From the NCBI RefSeq assembly GCF_030123245.1, contig NZ_CP126101.1, forward strand, positions 618,501-682,500: 64,000 nucleotides of DNA. The letters run 5' to 3'. Both the position numbers and the translations under genes were made by a program. Below the pieces are notes generated by a model that did not search any database, was not told the DNA's origin, and saw nothing but the letters and a program-made list of their open reading frames with translations. Each line of letters begins with the position of its first letter. Position 1 is the first letter of the stretch. Below, piece by piece: positions 28,321 to 38,504 of this stretch. Source of the stretch: Lysinibacillus pakistanensis. GTDB lineage: Bacteria; Bacillota; Bacilli; Bacillales_A; Planococcaceae.

Positions 28321-28700
28321 CGCTGCCGCTACGTTGGACTTCGCTTTCGTGCAGAAAATAACAGCCCCTGCTTTTCAGGGGCAACCCTTCGTTGCGTTGC
28401 ACTACACTGCGGTGGCACTGTCGTTACGTTGCACTCCGCTTTCGTGCAGAAAATAACAGCCCCTGCTTTTCAGGGGCAACCCTTCGTTTCGTTGTACTAC
28501 ACTGCGGTGGCACTGCCGCTACGTTGCACTGCGCTTTCGTGCAGAAAATAAAAGCCCCTGCTTTTCAGGGGGAACCCTTCGTTTCGTTGTACTACACTGC
28601 GGTGGCACTGCCGCTTCGCTTTCGTGCAGAAAAGAGACGCTGTCGCTACGTTGCACTGCACTTTCGCGTAGAAAATAAAAGCCCCTGCTTTTCAGGGGCT
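28321..28700 (+). repeat. 95-bp tandem repeat array containing terminator hairpins
   Basis: CTG(C/T)CG starts at 28323, 28418, 28513 and 28608, a precise 95-bp period over three full units and a rearranged fourth. Each unit contains GCCCCTGCTTTTCAGGGG, a perfect CCCCTG/CAGGGG hairpin. Only the last copy (about 28681-28710) is followed by TTTTATTTTT and can act as a terminator. The array is clearly richer in G and C than the flanks. The stretch 28185-28320 upstream holds nothing I can name. Confidence 0.9.
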
Positions 28701-28768
28701 TTTATTTTTGCTATGATTAAATAGCATATTTATGTAGAAAGAATAGTCCTAAGAGGAGGATTTTTAGT

Positions 28769-29623
28769 ATGGCATTAGTATCTATGAAAGAGATGTTAAT
28801 TAAAGCAAAAGCAGAAGGTTATGCGGTTGGTCAATTCAACATCAACAACCTTGAGTGGACTCAAGCAATTTTACAAGCAGCGGAAGAAGAAAAATCTCCA
28901 GTTATTCTTGGCGTTTCTGAAGGCGCAGGTAAATATATGGGTGGATTTATCTCAGTTGTTCACATGGTAAAGGGATTAATGGAATCTTATGGTACAACAG
29001 TTCCTGTAGCAATTCACCTAGACCATGGTTCAAGCTTTGAAAAGTGTAAGGAAGCTATTGATGCTGGCTTTACTTCTGTTATGATCGATGCTTCTCATCA
29101 TCCATTTGAAGAAAATATTGAGATTACTTCAAAAGTGGTTGAATATGCACATTCAAAAGGAGTTTCTGTTGAAGCAGAGCTTGGAACAGTTGGTGGTGAT
29201 GAGGATGGTGTCATCGGTGGTATCATGTATGCTGATCCAGAGGAATGCCGCAAAATGGTTGAATTAACTGATATCGATTGTCTAGCACCAGCACTTGGCT
29301 CTGTGCATGGTCCTTACAAAGGTGAACCCAACTTAGGCTTTAAGGAAATGGAAGAAATCTCAAAATTAGCTGACCTTCCATTAGTTTTACATGGAGGTAC
29401 AGGTATCCCTACAAAAGATATTCAACGCTCCATTTCATTAGGTACAGCAAAAATTAACGTCAATACTGAAAATCAAATTGCTGCAACAAAAGTAATCCGT
29501 GAAATTCTTGATAACGATAAAGTTGTTTATGACCCTCGTAAATTCCTTGGGCCAGCTCGTGAAGCGATTAAAGCAACGGTTATTGGAAAAATCCGTGAAT
29601 TTGGCAGTGCAAAAAAAGCATAA
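28769..29623 (+). CDS. fbaA: Class II fructose-1,6-bisphosphate aldolase
   Basis: A 284-residue zinc aldolase of glycolysis and gluconeogenesis, cleaving fructose 1,6-bisphosphate into two triose phosphates. Zinc ligands are in [21 protein letters not shown] and GSVHGPY/VLHGGTG. The DHG motif near residue 83 is catalytic. AGAGGAGG precedes the ATG. It follows spo0F in the Bacillus order, but with the 95-bp array in front. A terminator separates it from tal. Confidence 0.97.
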   Translation: MALVSMKEMLIKAKAEGYAVGQFNINNLEWTQAILQAAEEEKSPVILGVSEGAGKYMGGFISVVHMVKGLMESYGTTVPVAIHLDHGSSFEKCKEAIDAGFTSVMIDASHHPFEENIEITSKVVEYAHSKGVSVEAELGTVGGDEDGVIGGIMYADPEECRKMVELTDIDCLAPALGSVHGPYKGEPNLGFKEMEEISKLADLPLVLHGGTGIPTKDIQRSISLGTAKINVNTENQIAATKVIREILDNDKVVYDPRKFLGPAREAIKATVIGKIREFGSAKKA

Positions 29624-29671
29624 TTTTTGCATCTAATATGTTACGAAAGCATAGATGAATACACATAATAT

Positions 29672-29712
29672 AAGAGAAGTGTTGATGCAACTATCGACCT
29701 TCTCTTGTTTTT
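29672..29712 (+). terminator. fbaA terminator
   Basis: AAGAGAAG (29672-29679) pairs with CTTCTCTT (29699-29706), then a T-rich tail. Confidence 0.75.
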
Positions 29713-29825
29713 GAAATAATGGTATTTTGGTAAAAATTCAATTATATGGCTCACGATAACAATACACCTTTATAAATCAATACATTTTGATGTCGAGCCT
29801 TAACAGTAATCAGGAGGAAATAATT

Positions 29826-30476
29826 ATGAAGTTTTTCATTGATACAGCAAACTTTGAAGAGATTAAAGAAGCACATGCATGGGGGATTTTATCTGGTGTT
29901 ACAACAAATCCGTCATTAGTAGCTAAAGAAGAGAATGTTTCTTTCCATGATCGTCTTCGTGAAATTGCAGAGCTTGTAGATGGCTCGGTAAGTGGGGAAG
30001 TCATTGCACTAGATGCAGAAGGTATGATCAAAGAAGGATTAGAATTGGCTGCTATTGCTCCAAACATAACAGTTAAACTACCAATGACGCCCGCTGGATT
30101 AGAAGCATGTCGCTATTTTGCTGATAAAGGTATTAAAACGAACGTAACATTAATTTTTAGTGCAAATCAAGCATTAATGGCTGCTCGTGCAGGTGCTACA
30201 TATGTATCACCATTCATCGGTCGCCTTGATGATATTGGACAAAATGGTGTAGAACTAATTGAAACAATTGCAGATATATTCACTATTCACAATATCGAAA
30301 CACAAATTATTGCTGCATCTGTTCGTCATCCTCAGCATGTAACAGCAGCAGCACTTGCAGGTGCACATATTTCCACCACTCCTTATAAAGTATTAAAGCA
30401 ACTTTTTAACCATCCATTAACGGAAAAAGGAATTGAAGGATTTTTAGCGGATTGGAATAAGAGAAAAGGCGAATAA
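29826..30476 (+). CDS. tal: Transaldolase (TalB/fructose-6-phosphate aldolase group)
   Basis: A 216-residue small transaldolase acting in the non-oxidative pentose phosphate pathway. The start [20 protein letters not shown], the [12 protein letters not shown] loop and the Schiff-base lysine in [12 protein letters not shown] (about residue 83) are diagnostic. AGGAGG lies 9 bases before the ATG at 29826; an upstream in-frame codon at 29787 is rejected. It matches B. subtilis ywjH in place and length. Confidence 0.95.
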   Translation: MKFFIDTANFEEIKEAHAWGILSGVTTNPSLVAKEENVSFHDRLREIAELVDGSVSGEVIALDAEGMIKEGLELAAIAPNITVKLPMTPAGLEACRYFADKGIKTNVTLIFSANQALMAARAGATYVSPFIGRLDDIGQNGVELIETIADIFTIHNIETQIIAASVRHPQHVTAAALAGAHISTTPYKVLKQLFNHPLTEKGIEGFLADWNKRKGE

Positions 30477-30536
30477 TAAGATTATAGAGTGAGCAATCCG
30501 CAAAAATTACTTTCCAATCATGAGGGAGAACGCAAA

Positions 30537-31823
30537 ATGGATGTTTATAAAATTACAGGCGAAAATCGTCTAAAAGGTACAATTAAAGTTAGTGGTGCAA
30601 AAAATAGTGCAGTCGCCTTAATTCCAGCATCAATTTTGGCGAACTCTCCAGTGACAATTGGAGGGATACCAGAAATTTCAGATGCATGGACATTAAAGGC
30701 TTTATTAGAGGAAATTGGTGGGGAAGTTACATTTGAGGATGGTAAAATGACCATTGATCCAACTGATATGATCGCCCTTCCATTACCAAATGGCAATGTG
30801 AAAAAGCTTCGTGCTTCTTATTATTTAATGGGAGCGATGCTTGGACGCTTTAAAAAAGCTGTTATTGGGTTACCTGGTGGTTGCTTCTTAGGACCCCGCC
30901 CTATAGACCAACATATAAAAGGTTTTGAGGCATTAGGAGCAAGGATTACAAATGAGCATGGAGCTATTTATTTACGTGCAGAAGAATTAATTGGCGCAAA
31001 AATTTATCTAGATGTTGCAAGTGTTGGTGCTACGATAAATATTATGCTGGCCGCTGTCCTTGCAAAAGGGCGTACAGTTATTGAAAATGCAGCAAAAGAA
31101 CCTGAAATTATTGATGTGGCGACACTGCTAACGAATATGGGTGCTAATATTAAAGGTGCAGGTACAAGTGTTATTCGGATTGATGGTGTTGAGGAGCTTC
31201 ATGGTACGGAACATACAATTATTCCAGATCGAATTGAAGCAGCTACTTTTATGATTATGGCCGCAGCTGTCGGTGAGGGCATTACTATTGATAATGTAAT
31301 TCCATTGCATTTAGAGGCAATCATTGCCAAGCTGCGTGAAATGGGTATCAAGATTGATATTGGAGAGGAAAGTATTTTTGTCCCTAAAACTGACCTCAAT
31401 ACGTTACAAGCTGTTGATGTAAAAACATTAGTGTATCCTGGATTCCCAACAGATATTCAGCAGCCACTTGCTGTTTTAATGTCTCAGGCGTTCGGCTCTT
31501 CAAAGGTGACAGATACAATCTATACAGCTCGATTTAAGCATATCGATGAACTTCGACGTATGAATGCCAATGCCCGTGTAGAGGGAAATACAGCTATTAT
31601 TACAGGTCCTAGTAAATTACATGGCTCAACTGTAACTGCCACAGATCTTCGAGCAGGTGCTGCGCTCGTATTAGCGGGTCTTTTAGCTGAAGGTGAAACG
31701 GAAATTCAAGAGATCTATCATATTGAACGTGGTTATAGCTCACTTATTGAAAAATTACGTGATTTAGGCGCTGATATTCGACGTGAAACAAATGTAGCAC
31801 GCGTAGCAGAAGCAAAGGAATAA
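30537..31823 (+). CDS. murA: UDP-N-acetylglucosamine 1-carboxyvinyltransferase
   Basis: A 428-residue enzyme for the first committed step of peptidoglycan synthesis, adding phosphoenolpyruvate to UDP-GlcNAc. The catalytic cysteine is Cys116 in [15 protein letters not shown], so the protein should be fosfomycin-sensitive. The N-terminal [20 protein letters not shown] is typical. GGGAG lies 9 bases before the ATG at 30537. The position between tal and glpX matches the second murA paralogue (murAB) of B. subtilis, so another murA is expected elsewhere. Confidence 0.96.
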   Translation: MDVYKITGENRLKGTIKVSGAKNSAVALIPASILANSPVTIGGIPEISDAWTLKALLEEIGGEVTFEDGKMTIDPTDMIALPLPNGNVKKLRASYYLMGAMLGRFKKAVIGLPGGCFLGPRPIDQHIKGFEALGARITNEHGAIYLRAEELIGAKIYLDVASVGATINIMLAAVLAKGRTVIENAAKEPEIIDVATLLTNMGANIKGAGTSVIRIDGVEELHGTEHTIIPDRIEAATFMIMAAAVGEGITIDNVIPLHLEAIIAKLREMGIKIDIGEESIFVPKTDLNTLQAVDVKTLVYPGFPTDIQQPLAVLMSQAFGSSKVTDTIYTARFKHIDELRRMNANARVEGNTAIITGPSKLHGSTVTATDLRAGAALVLAGLLAEGETEIQEIYHIERGYSSLIEKLRDLGADIRRETNVARVAEAKE

Positions 31824-31918
31824 TGAGAGCTAAAAGTTTCGAACCAAATATGTTACAATAGAGATAATTTGAATGTTTCGGCGAAAGATCTATGCCGATA
31901 ACGGGAGGCAAAACAATC

Positions 31919-32878
31919 ATGGAACGTAGTTTATCGATGGAAGTAGTACGAGTAACAGAGGCAGCAGCAATAGCATCTGGTAAATGGATGGGTCGCGGTT
32001 TGAAAATTGAGGCAGATGATGCAGCAACAACTGCGATGCGCGCCATGTTCGATACAATTCCAATGCATGCTACAGTAGTAATAGGTGAAGGCGAAATGGA
32101 CGAAGCACCAATGCTTTATATTGGTGAGGAACTTGGCTTACGTAATGGAGGTCCTCAAGTAGATATTGCGGTTGACCCATTAGAAGGGACAAATATTGTG
32201 GCAAAAGGTACAAATGGTGCTATGACAGTACTGGCGATTGCTGATAAAGGTAATTTGTTAAATGCACCTGATATGTATATGGAGAAAATTGCTGTAGGAC
32301 CAGAAGCAGCGGGTAAAGTCGATATTAACGCTTCTGTTACTTATAATTTATTACAAGTAGCTAAAGCTAAAAATAAAGATATTTCAGATGTGGTAGCTAC
32401 ACTTTTAGATCGACCACGCCACCAAGCAATAGTAGATGAGATTAGAGAAGCTGGTGCACGTATTAAATTTATTCAAGATGGTGATGTTGGCGCTGCAATT
32501 AATACTGCTTTTGATGAAACTGGCATTGATATTATGTTTGGTACAGGCGGTGCCCCTGAGGGTGTTATTGCGGCTGTAGCATTAAAATGTCTAGGCGGAG
32601 ACTTCCAAGCGAAGCTAGTACCAGAGGACGAAGAACAGTTAGAGCGTTGCAAAAAAATGGGTGTTGACGTAGAAAAAGTGCTATACTTAGATGACCTAGT
32701 TAAAGGCGATGATGCTATTTTTGCAGCAACAGCAGTAACAGATTGTGAGCTGTTAAAGGGTGTTCAATATAAAGGTGCCTACGCTTTAACGCATTCAGTT
32801 GTTATGCGAGCTAAATCGGGAACTGTGCGTTTTGTAGAAGGTCGTCACGCACTTGATAAAAAACCTAGCTATAAATAA
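31919..32878 (+). CDS. glpX: Class II fructose-1,6-bisphosphatase
   Basis: A 319-residue GlpX-type phosphatase of gluconeogenesis with an inositol-phosphatase-like fold. Metal-binding motifs are [12 protein letters not shown] and [13 protein letters not shown]; the C-terminal region has [19 protein letters not shown] lies 10 bases before the ATG at 31919, and the alternative start at 31892 lacks a site. With fbaA and tal nearby, the cluster handles triose/hexose phosphate exchange. Confidence 0.95.
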   Translation: MERSLSMEVVRVTEAAAIASGKWMGRGLKIEADDAATTAMRAMFDTIPMHATVVIGEGEMDEAPMLYIGEELGLRNGGPQVDIAVDPLEGTNIVAKGTNGAMTVLAIADKGNLLNAPDMYMEKIAVGPEAAGKVDINASVTYNLLQVAKAKNKDISDVVATLLDRPRHQAIVDEIREAGARIKFIQDGDVGAAINTAFDETGIDIMFGTGGAPEGVIAAVALKCLGGDFQAKLVPEDEEQLERCKKMGVDVEKVLYLDDLVKGDDAIFAATAVTDCELLKGVQYKGAYALTHSVVMRAKSGTVRFVEGRHALDKKPSYK

Positions 32879-32895
32879 AGATTTCTTCTAAAATA

Positions 32896-32922
32896 TACCT
32901 AGTGCATCTTTTGCGCTAGGTA
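32896..32922 (+). terminator. Hairpin between glpX and rho
   Basis: TACCTAGTGC (32896-32905) pairs with GCGCTAGGTA (32913-32922). There is no strong T run, so it may be a weak terminator or a leader structure of rho. Confidence 0.45.
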
Positions 32923-33135
32923 CCTTCTTCTAAATTTTAAACCATCCCTTAGTTTCATAAGGCTATGTTATGCTTCATTGTTTTACAATTGAAGTAATAT
33001 CCGTAGTTTTGATTTTAGTAAAAAACGCTGATAGCTATGGAAAATAATAACTTGAAAACAAAGCCTTTCGTAAAAATAACTTCCATGATAACCCCATTAA
33101 AGTATTATATTTTGAAAAAGACTGGAGTTGTGCAT

Positions 33136-34419
33136 ATGTCTGCATTGACAATCGCTCAATTAGAAAACATGACGTTAAAAGAGCTTTACGCCCTTGCACG
33201 CCAATATAAAATTTCATATTATAGCAAGCTAACGAAAAAGGAATTGATATTTGCTATTTTGAAAACGCGTTCAGAGCAAGAGGGCTATTTCTTTATGGAA
33301 GGCGTACTTGAAATTGTTTCGCAAGAAGGCTTTGGCTTCCTTCGACCAATTAACTACTCTCCTAGTAAAGAGGATATTTATATTTCGGCATCACAAATTC
33401 GCCGCTTTGACCTACGTAATGGGGACAAGGTGTCAGGTAAGGTACGTCCACCTAAAGAAAATGAACGCTATTACGGGCTATTACAAGTGGATGCGGTGAA
33501 TGGTGAAGATCCTGAAGTAGCAAAAGAACGTGTGCATTTCCCTGCTCTCACACCACTATATCCAGATCGACAAATTAAGCTTGAGACAACACAACGTAAT
33601 TTATCGACGCGTATTATGGATTTAGTAGCACCAGTAGGCTTTGGTCAGCGTGGATTAATCGTTGCACCACCAAAAGCAGGGAAAACATCATTATTAAAAG
33701 AAATAGCTAATGCCATTACAACCAATTATCCAGAGGCTGAGTTAATTGTTTTACTTATTGATGAACGTCCTGAGGAAGTGACAGATATTGAACGTTCTGT
33801 GAATGCAGATGTCGTAAGCTCTACTTTTGATGAGGTTCCTGAAAATCATGTGAAAGTTGCAGAGATAGTATTAGAACGAGCACGTCGTTTAGTTGAACAT
33901 AAACGTGATGTGATTATTTTAATGGACTCTATTACTCGTTTAGCCCGAGCTTATAACTTAGTTATTCCGCCAAGTGGTCGTACGTTATCAGGGGGGATTG
34001 ATCCTGCTGCCTTCCATAGACCAAAACGTTTCTTTGGTTCCGCGCGTAATATTGAAGAAGGCGGCAGCTTAACGATTTTAGCAACAGCTTTAGTGGATAC
34101 TGGATCTCGAATGGATGAAGTAATCTACGAGGAATTTAAAGGGACAGGCAATCTAGAGCTTCATTTAGATCGTCAATTAGCGGAGCGACGCATTTTCCCT
34201 GCGTTAGATATACGTCGTTCAGGTACACGAAAAGAGGAGCTTCTTCTTGAGCCTGAGCAGCTTGAAAAACTATGGGCAATTCGTAAAACATTCTCAGACG
34301 CACCTGATTTTGCAGAGCGTTTCTTAAAGAAATTACGAACAACCAAATCAAATGAAGAATTCTTTGAAAAATTAAACGAAGATATGAAAAAGGCTACTAA
34401 AGGTAAAGGGTTGCTATAA
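33136..34419 (+). CDS. rho: Transcription termination factor Rho
   Basis: A 427-residue hexameric RNA helicase ending transcription of untranslated RNA. The N-terminal helical domain starts with [20 protein letters not shown]. The RNA-binding cold-shock fold contains GFGFLRP. The ATPase domain has Walker [11 protein letters not shown] near 180 and Walker [17 protein letters not shown]. The ATG at 33136 has GGAG 8 bases upstream; an in-frame extension to 33037 adds 33 residues unlike the family. The following gene in B. subtilis is rpmE, but here an 8-kb iron block intervenes. Confidence 0.96.
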   Translation: MSALTIAQLENMTLKELYALARQYKISYYSKLTKKELIFAILKTRSEQEGYFFMEGVLEIVSQEGFGFLRPINYSPSKEDIYISASQIRRFDLRNGDKVSGKVRPPKENERYYGLLQVDAVNGEDPEVAKERVHFPALTPLYPDRQIKLETTQRNLSTRIMDLVAPVGFGQRGLIVAPPKAGKTSLLKEIANAITTNYPEAELIVLLIDERPEEVTDIERSVNADVVSSTFDEVPENHVKVAEIVLERARRLVEHKRDVIILMDSITRLARAYNLVIPPSGRTLSGGIDPAAFHRPKRFFGSARNIEEGGSLTILATALVDTGSRMDEVIYEEFKGTGNLELHLDRQLAERRIFPALDIRRSGTRKEELLLEPEQLEKLWAIRKTFSDAPDFAERFLKKLRTTKSNEEFFEKLNEDMKKATKGKGLL

Positions 34420-34465
34420 AGGGAAACCTTCATAGATTGTTAGTTATACCATTAGTTCAGATATA

Positions 34466-34508
34466 AATCATCATTAACTAAAAAATAGTTGATGGTGATT
34501 TTTTTTTG
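34466..34508 (+). terminator. rho terminator
   Basis: AATCATCATTAACTA (34466-34480) pairs with TAGTTGATGGTGATT (34486-34500), followed by a long T run. Confidence 0.85.
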
Positions 34509-34543
34509 CAATCAGTCAGGAATCATGATGTATGATATAGGTA

Positions 34544-34572
34544 TTGAAATTGATAATCGTTATCAATATAAT
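34544..34572 (+). promoter_or_regulatory. Promoter with Fur box in its spacer
   Basis: TTGAAA (34544-34549) and TATAAT (34567-34572) are 17 bp apart. The spacer holds TGATAATCGTTATCA (34551-34565), a near-perfect 7-1-7 Fur box. Iron-bound Fur would exclude RNA polymerase. Confidence 0.9.
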
Positions 34573-34606
34573 GATAGCATATAATTCTGAATTTGAGGAG
34601 AGAGAT

Positions 34607-36487
34607 ATGAATTATGAGGCCTATATGCTGCTATGGCAAAATGCATATATCAAGTTAAAGCAAATTGACTATGTACAGAATATTCCTGTGCGAATGACAA
34701 AAGTAATGAAATATAGCACATTATTAATAATTACTGAAGGTGCTGCAGAAATAATGATTGATGACCAACCTTATTTTGTACAGCGCTTTACTATTTTTCA
34801 TATTGGAAAATCCCAATCCTTACATATTACAGCTCAAGATAAATTGAGTTATTATCTCATCTACTATAGAGGGGATATTGTTTACACAGATGCATTTATT
34901 CAGCACTTACAGATGCAATATCAACCATTCCAAACATCTTTTTCATGTATATCAGCAAATCCTATCGCTATTCATTCTTTGCTGCAAGATATGTATATCA
35001 AATGGCAGTCCGGTTCTATTCAAGAGCATTTATCAGTAAAGGCTTCTTTTTATGAGCTTATTTATCGTGTTTTTCAAGAACTTGTGGAGGGATATGGAGA
35101 GCCTCACGAAATTGATAAAGCTGAAGTAGCCCGCCTATATATTGAGCAACACATTAATGAATCTTTATCCATTCAAAAACTTGCGGATTTACTCAACATT
35201 AGTACACGGCATTTATTACGAATTTTTAAGGCTCGTTTTGAAGTTGGTCCACAAGTTTACTTACAGCAATTGAGAATAGAACACGCAAAAAAATATCTTC
35301 TTGCCAATCAATTTAGTATTAAAGAAATCGCTGTTTCATTGGGATTTGAGGATGAATACTATTTTAGTCGAGCCTTTAAAAAGGTGATGAAAATGGCCCC
35401 AAGTAATTATAGGCTGAATTATCCATCCAATATGTCTGAAATCACCATTACAATTGAGAACAGTTTTCAATACAATGAGAATCAGCTAGCGCAAGCAAAT
35501 CGATTCAAAAATGAAGAAATGATAACAAATAGAATCCAACATCTAAAGCTACCTTTTTTACTTAAATTATTGGTTTTACTTTCGGCATATGGTGAAGAAA
35601 GTAAACACCATTCCCGTAGACTTCCAACAAATGAAGCGATGACAAAAACGGTCATAGATGATAGTGGACGTGAGGTAGTTATACCCATGAAAGCAGAACG
35701 TATTGTAACAGACTGGTACCTTGGACAAATGCTAGCGTTAGATGTAGTACCAGTAGGAGCTGTAACAGCAAATTTAGACTTTGCAGCATTCTTAAAACCA
35801 TATTACAAAAATGAAGATATTTTAAATGTTGGAACAGATGGTAATGTGTCGATAGAAAAAACGGCAAAATTAAAGCCTGATTTAATTGTTACGTGGAATC
35901 CAGAAGATGTAGGGAAGTATGAAAAAATTGCACCAACTATTGTATTCTCTGATACAGCCTATAAAACAGCTACTGATGAAATTAAGGCAATGGGAGAATA
36001 TTTAGGAAGACAGCAGGAAGCGGATGCCTTTATCAACGATTTCGAGAGTCGGATAGCCAAGGCACAAGAGAAAGTAAATGCTGTTGTATCAGAAGATTCC
36101 ACATTTACTATATTTGATTTATTCGCAAAGAAAGCCACAGTTGTGGGGAATAAAAGCGTGTCGGGTGGAAGGGCATTATATCAAATTCTTGGCGTAAAAC
36201 CTCAGGAAATGGTGCAAAATCTTTTCGATACAAAAGATCCTAGTCTTGGGCGTTATGAAATTCCCTATGAAGTCGTGGGAGACTATGTTGGGGATTATGT
36301 TTTTGTGATAAATTTCTTCAATAAAGAAGGAGAGTTTCCATCAACCTGGACCAATCTAGATGTTGTAAAGAAAAGGAAGACGCTTCAGTTAGCATCAGAA
36401 TTTTATTTTGCCTCTGATCCACTTTCTGGATTACATCAAGCTGAAGATTTAGCTGACAAAATTATAGAATTTACACTAGCTAAATAA
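34607..36487 (+). CDS. AraC family regulator fused to a siderophore-binding domain (Btr-like)
   Basis: A 626-residue three-part protein. Residues about 1-150 form a cupin-like sensor region. Residues about 174-275 carry two AraC helix-turn-helices (LSIQKLADLLNISTRHLLRI and FSIKEIAVSLGFEDEYYFSR). Residues about 345-626 are a class III siderophore-binding lobe pair (TVIDDSGREVVIPMKAERIV, LKPDLIVTW). The linker holds a signal-peptide-like segment starting at Met305, with LKLPFLLKLLVLLSAYG, where the lipobox cysteine is replaced by Tyr328. B. subtilis Btr has the AraC plus binding-domain layout and senses a siderophore. ATG at 34607 has GAGGAGAG upstream. It is Fur-controlled. Confidence 0.88.
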   Translation: MNYEAYMLLWQNAYIKLKQIDYVQNIPVRMTKVMKYSTLLIITEGAAEIMIDDQPYFVQRFTIFHIGKSQSLHITAQDKLSYYLIYYRGDIVYTDAFIQHLQMQYQPFQTSFSCISANPIAIHSLLQDMYIKWQSGSIQEHLSVKASFYELIYRVFQELVEGYGEPHEIDKAEVARLYIEQHINESLSIQKLADLLNISTRHLLRIFKARFEVGPQVYLQQLRIEHAKKYLLANQFSIKEIAVSLGFEDEYYFSRAFKKVMKMAPSNYRLNYPSNMSEITITIENSFQYNENQLAQANRFKNEEMITNRIQHLKLPFLLKLLVLLSAYGEESKHHSRRLPTNEAMTKTVIDDSGREVVIPMKAERIVTDWYLGQMLALDVVPVGAVTANLDFAAFLKPYYKNEDILNVGTDGNVSIEKTAKLKPDLIVTWNPEDVGKYEKIAPTIVFSDTAYKTATDEIKAMGEYLGRQQEADAFINDFESRIAKAQEKVNAVVSEDSTFTIFDLFAKKATVVGNKSVSGGRALYQILGVKPQEMVQNLFDTKDPSLGRYEIPYEVVGDYVGDYVFVINFFNKEGEFPSTWTNLDVVKKRKTLQLASEFYFASDPLSGLHQAEDLADKIIEFTLAK

Positions 36488-36545
36488 TCATTAGGTAGTT
36501 CCTTGTAAGGATACTCATTGCGAAGCTGACAAAAAATTAGGGAGG

Positions 36546-36578
36546 TAAGCTACCTGTTGTAATCAGGTAGCTTATTTA
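36546..36578 (+). terminator. Terminator after the AraC fusion gene
   Basis: TAAGCTACCTG (36546-36556) pairs with CAGGTAGCTTA (36564-36574); the following T run is short. Confidence 0.6.
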
Positions 36579-36600
36579 CTAGATTTCTTAATAAATGAAA

Positions 36601-36629
36601 TTGATAATCATTATCATTTGAGTTACAAT
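36601..36629 (+). promoter_or_regulatory. Promoter overlapped by a perfect Fur box
   Basis: TTGATA (36601-36606) and TACAAT (36624-36629) are 17 bp apart. TGATAATCATTATCA (36602-36616), a perfect 7-1-7 Fur box, overlaps the -35 and spacer. Confidence 0.9.
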
Positions 36630-36687
36630 TATCTTTAATTAATGATCCTTTAGAGCTTGCGGACATTAAAAATAGGAGGATGCATCC

Positions 36688-38412
36688 ATGTTATTACAGC
36701 GTTTCTTTTCTTATTACAAACCATACAAGGGATTATTTATACTGGACTTTTCCTGCGCAATTTTGGTGGCGCTCATAGAATTGGCTTTTCCAATTGTGCT
36801 AAACAAGGTAATTGATGATGTTCTTCCAGATGGAGAATTAAAGTGGATTATAATGGCAAGCTCATTGCTATTTGGGCTCTATATTTTAAACTCTATTCTG
36901 CACTTTATTGTTTCTTATTGGGGACATATGTTAGGCATTAATATTGAAACTGACATGCGAAAGGAAGCTTTCACCCATGTACAGAAGCTGTCATTCCGAT
37001 ATTTTGATAATAACAAAACAGGGCATCTTGTTTCACGTCTAACAAATGATTTAATGGATATCGGAGAGCTAGCCCATCACGGACCAGAAGATATATTCAT
37101 TGCTATTATGACAATTATTGGGACGTTTGGCGTTATGTTTTATATTGATCCGACCTTTACAATTCTTATATTCCTGCTTGTGCCAATTATTTTAATCCTA
37201 ACGATTATTTTTGGAAAGCTTATGTCAAAGGCATTTCGTCAAATGTTTGGAGATATTGCTGACTTTAATGCACGGGTTGAAAATAATGTTAGCGGTATTC
37301 GTGTTGTACAAGCCTTTACAAATGAAGAGCATGAAATTAATCGCTTTAAGGTAAATAATGAAAGATTCCGCATGACGAAGCTATTTTCTTATAAAGTGAT
37401 GGCTTGGAATGAAGCCATCTCAGGAATTTTAACAAAGGTTTTATCATTGTTTACATTATTTATAGGTGCGTATTTTGTGTTAAACGGTTATTTAACAAAT
37501 GGTGAATTTATCGCATTTATATTGTTATCTAATATTCTATTAGGCCCTATTAATAAAATTAATATGTTTATTGAAAGCTATCCTAAAGGCATGGCAGGAT
37601 TTAAGCGCTATGTTGATTTTCTTGAAACAGAGCCTGAAATTGCTGATCGTCCACAAGCGATGGCAATTAAGGACATTGAAGGGGAAATTACATTTAACAA
37701 TGTATCTTTTGGCTATACCGAGGACAAGAGAGCACTAAACCAAATTAATTTAAAGGTTCGTCCTGGCGAAACGGTTGCACTCGTTGGACCATCAGGCGCT
37801 GGAAAATCAACAATATGTAGTTTGCTCCCACGTTTTTATGAGGTGAATGAAGGGTCTATTACAGTTGATGGAATAGATATAAGAGATTTCAAGCTCCACT
37901 CTCTACGCTCTCATATTGGGATTGTACAACAGGATGTATTTTTATTTGATGGCACAATAAGAGAAAACATTGCTTATGGTGATTTAAATGCAAGTGAAGA
38001 AGACATATGGTATGCAGCGCGACGAGCACAACTAGAAGATGTTATCAAAGCTTTACCAGAAGGAATGGATACATTGATAGGTGAGCGTGGTGTGAAATTA
38101 TCAGGTGGACAGAAACAAAGATTATCAATTGCAAGGATCTTCTTAAAAAATCCTAAAATATTAATTTTAGATGAGGCGACATCAGCCTTGGATACAGAAA
38201 CAGAGCAAGCAATCCAACAAGCATTAAACGAGCTTTCAGTAGGACGTACAACCCTAGTGATTGCCCATCGTTTAGCAACTATTAAGGATGCTGATCGTAT
38301 TGTTGTTGTGTCGAAGAAGGGCATTATTGAAGAAGGCACACACGATGAATTGATGAATAGCAAAAAAGCATACTATGGATTGTATACAGCACAATTCGGT
38401 CTACAAATATAG
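36688..38412 (+). CDS. ABC exporter, fused membrane and ATPase domains
   Basis: A 574-residue half-transporter acting as a homodimer or heterodimer. Six helices occupy about residues 15-310. The nucleotide-binding domain has Walker A VGPSGAGKST near 367, signature LSGGQKQR near 473, Walker B ILILDEATSALD near 493, and the H-loop IAHRL. It is a type IV (MsbA/Sav1866-like) exporter. The perfect Fur box in its promoter and the siderophore-uptake neighbours suggest siderophore or iron-related export, though the substrate cannot be read from sequence. GGAGG lies 7 bases upstream. Confidence 0.88.
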   Translation: MLLQRFFSYYKPYKGLFILDFSCAILVALIELAFPIVLNKVIDDVLPDGELKWIIMASSLLFGLYILNSILHFIVSYWGHMLGINIETDMRKEAFTHVQKLSFRYFDNNKTGHLVSRLTNDLMDIGELAHHGPEDIFIAIMTIIGTFGVMFYIDPTFTILIFLLVPIILILTIIFGKLMSKAFRQMFGDIADFNARVENNVSGIRVVQAFTNEEHEINRFKVNNERFRMTKLFSYKVMAWNEAISGILTKVLSLFTLFIGAYFVLNGYLTNGEFIAFILLSNILLGPINKINMFIESYPKGMAGFKRYVDFLETEPEIADRPQAMAIKDIEGEITFNNVSFGYTEDKRALNQINLKVRPGETVALVGPSGAGKSTICSLLPRFYEVNEGSITVDGIDIRDFKLHSLRSHIGIVQQDVFLFDGTIRENIAYGDLNASEEDIWYAARRAQLEDVIKALPEGMDTLIGERGVKLSGGQKQRLSIARIFLKNPKILILDEATSALDTETEQAIQQALNELSVGRTTLVIAHRLATIKDADRIVVVSKKGIIEEGTHDELMNSKKAYYGLYTAQFGLQI

Positions 38413-38504
38413 GATTCATATTGAAGAAATGACTTATCTATCATCATGAAAAAACAGTATGCTTTGAATTTATAACTTCATACCTAAAGGAGAGAAAATT
38501 TTAT

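Noticed and set aside
28392..28724. A 110-codon open frame across the 95-bp array
   Set aside because: It is created by the tandem repeat itself, has no ribosome-binding site, and its repetitive Cys/Arg-rich product resembles no protein family.
33037..33135. An N-terminal extension of Rho
   Set aside because: The added residues do not resemble Rho, and the ATG at 33136 gives the usual start with a proper binding site.
34544..34606. An earlier in-frame start for the AraC fusion at 34544
   Set aside because: It would translate the -35, the Fur box and the -10 of its own promoter; the ATG at 34607 has a strong ribosome-binding site.
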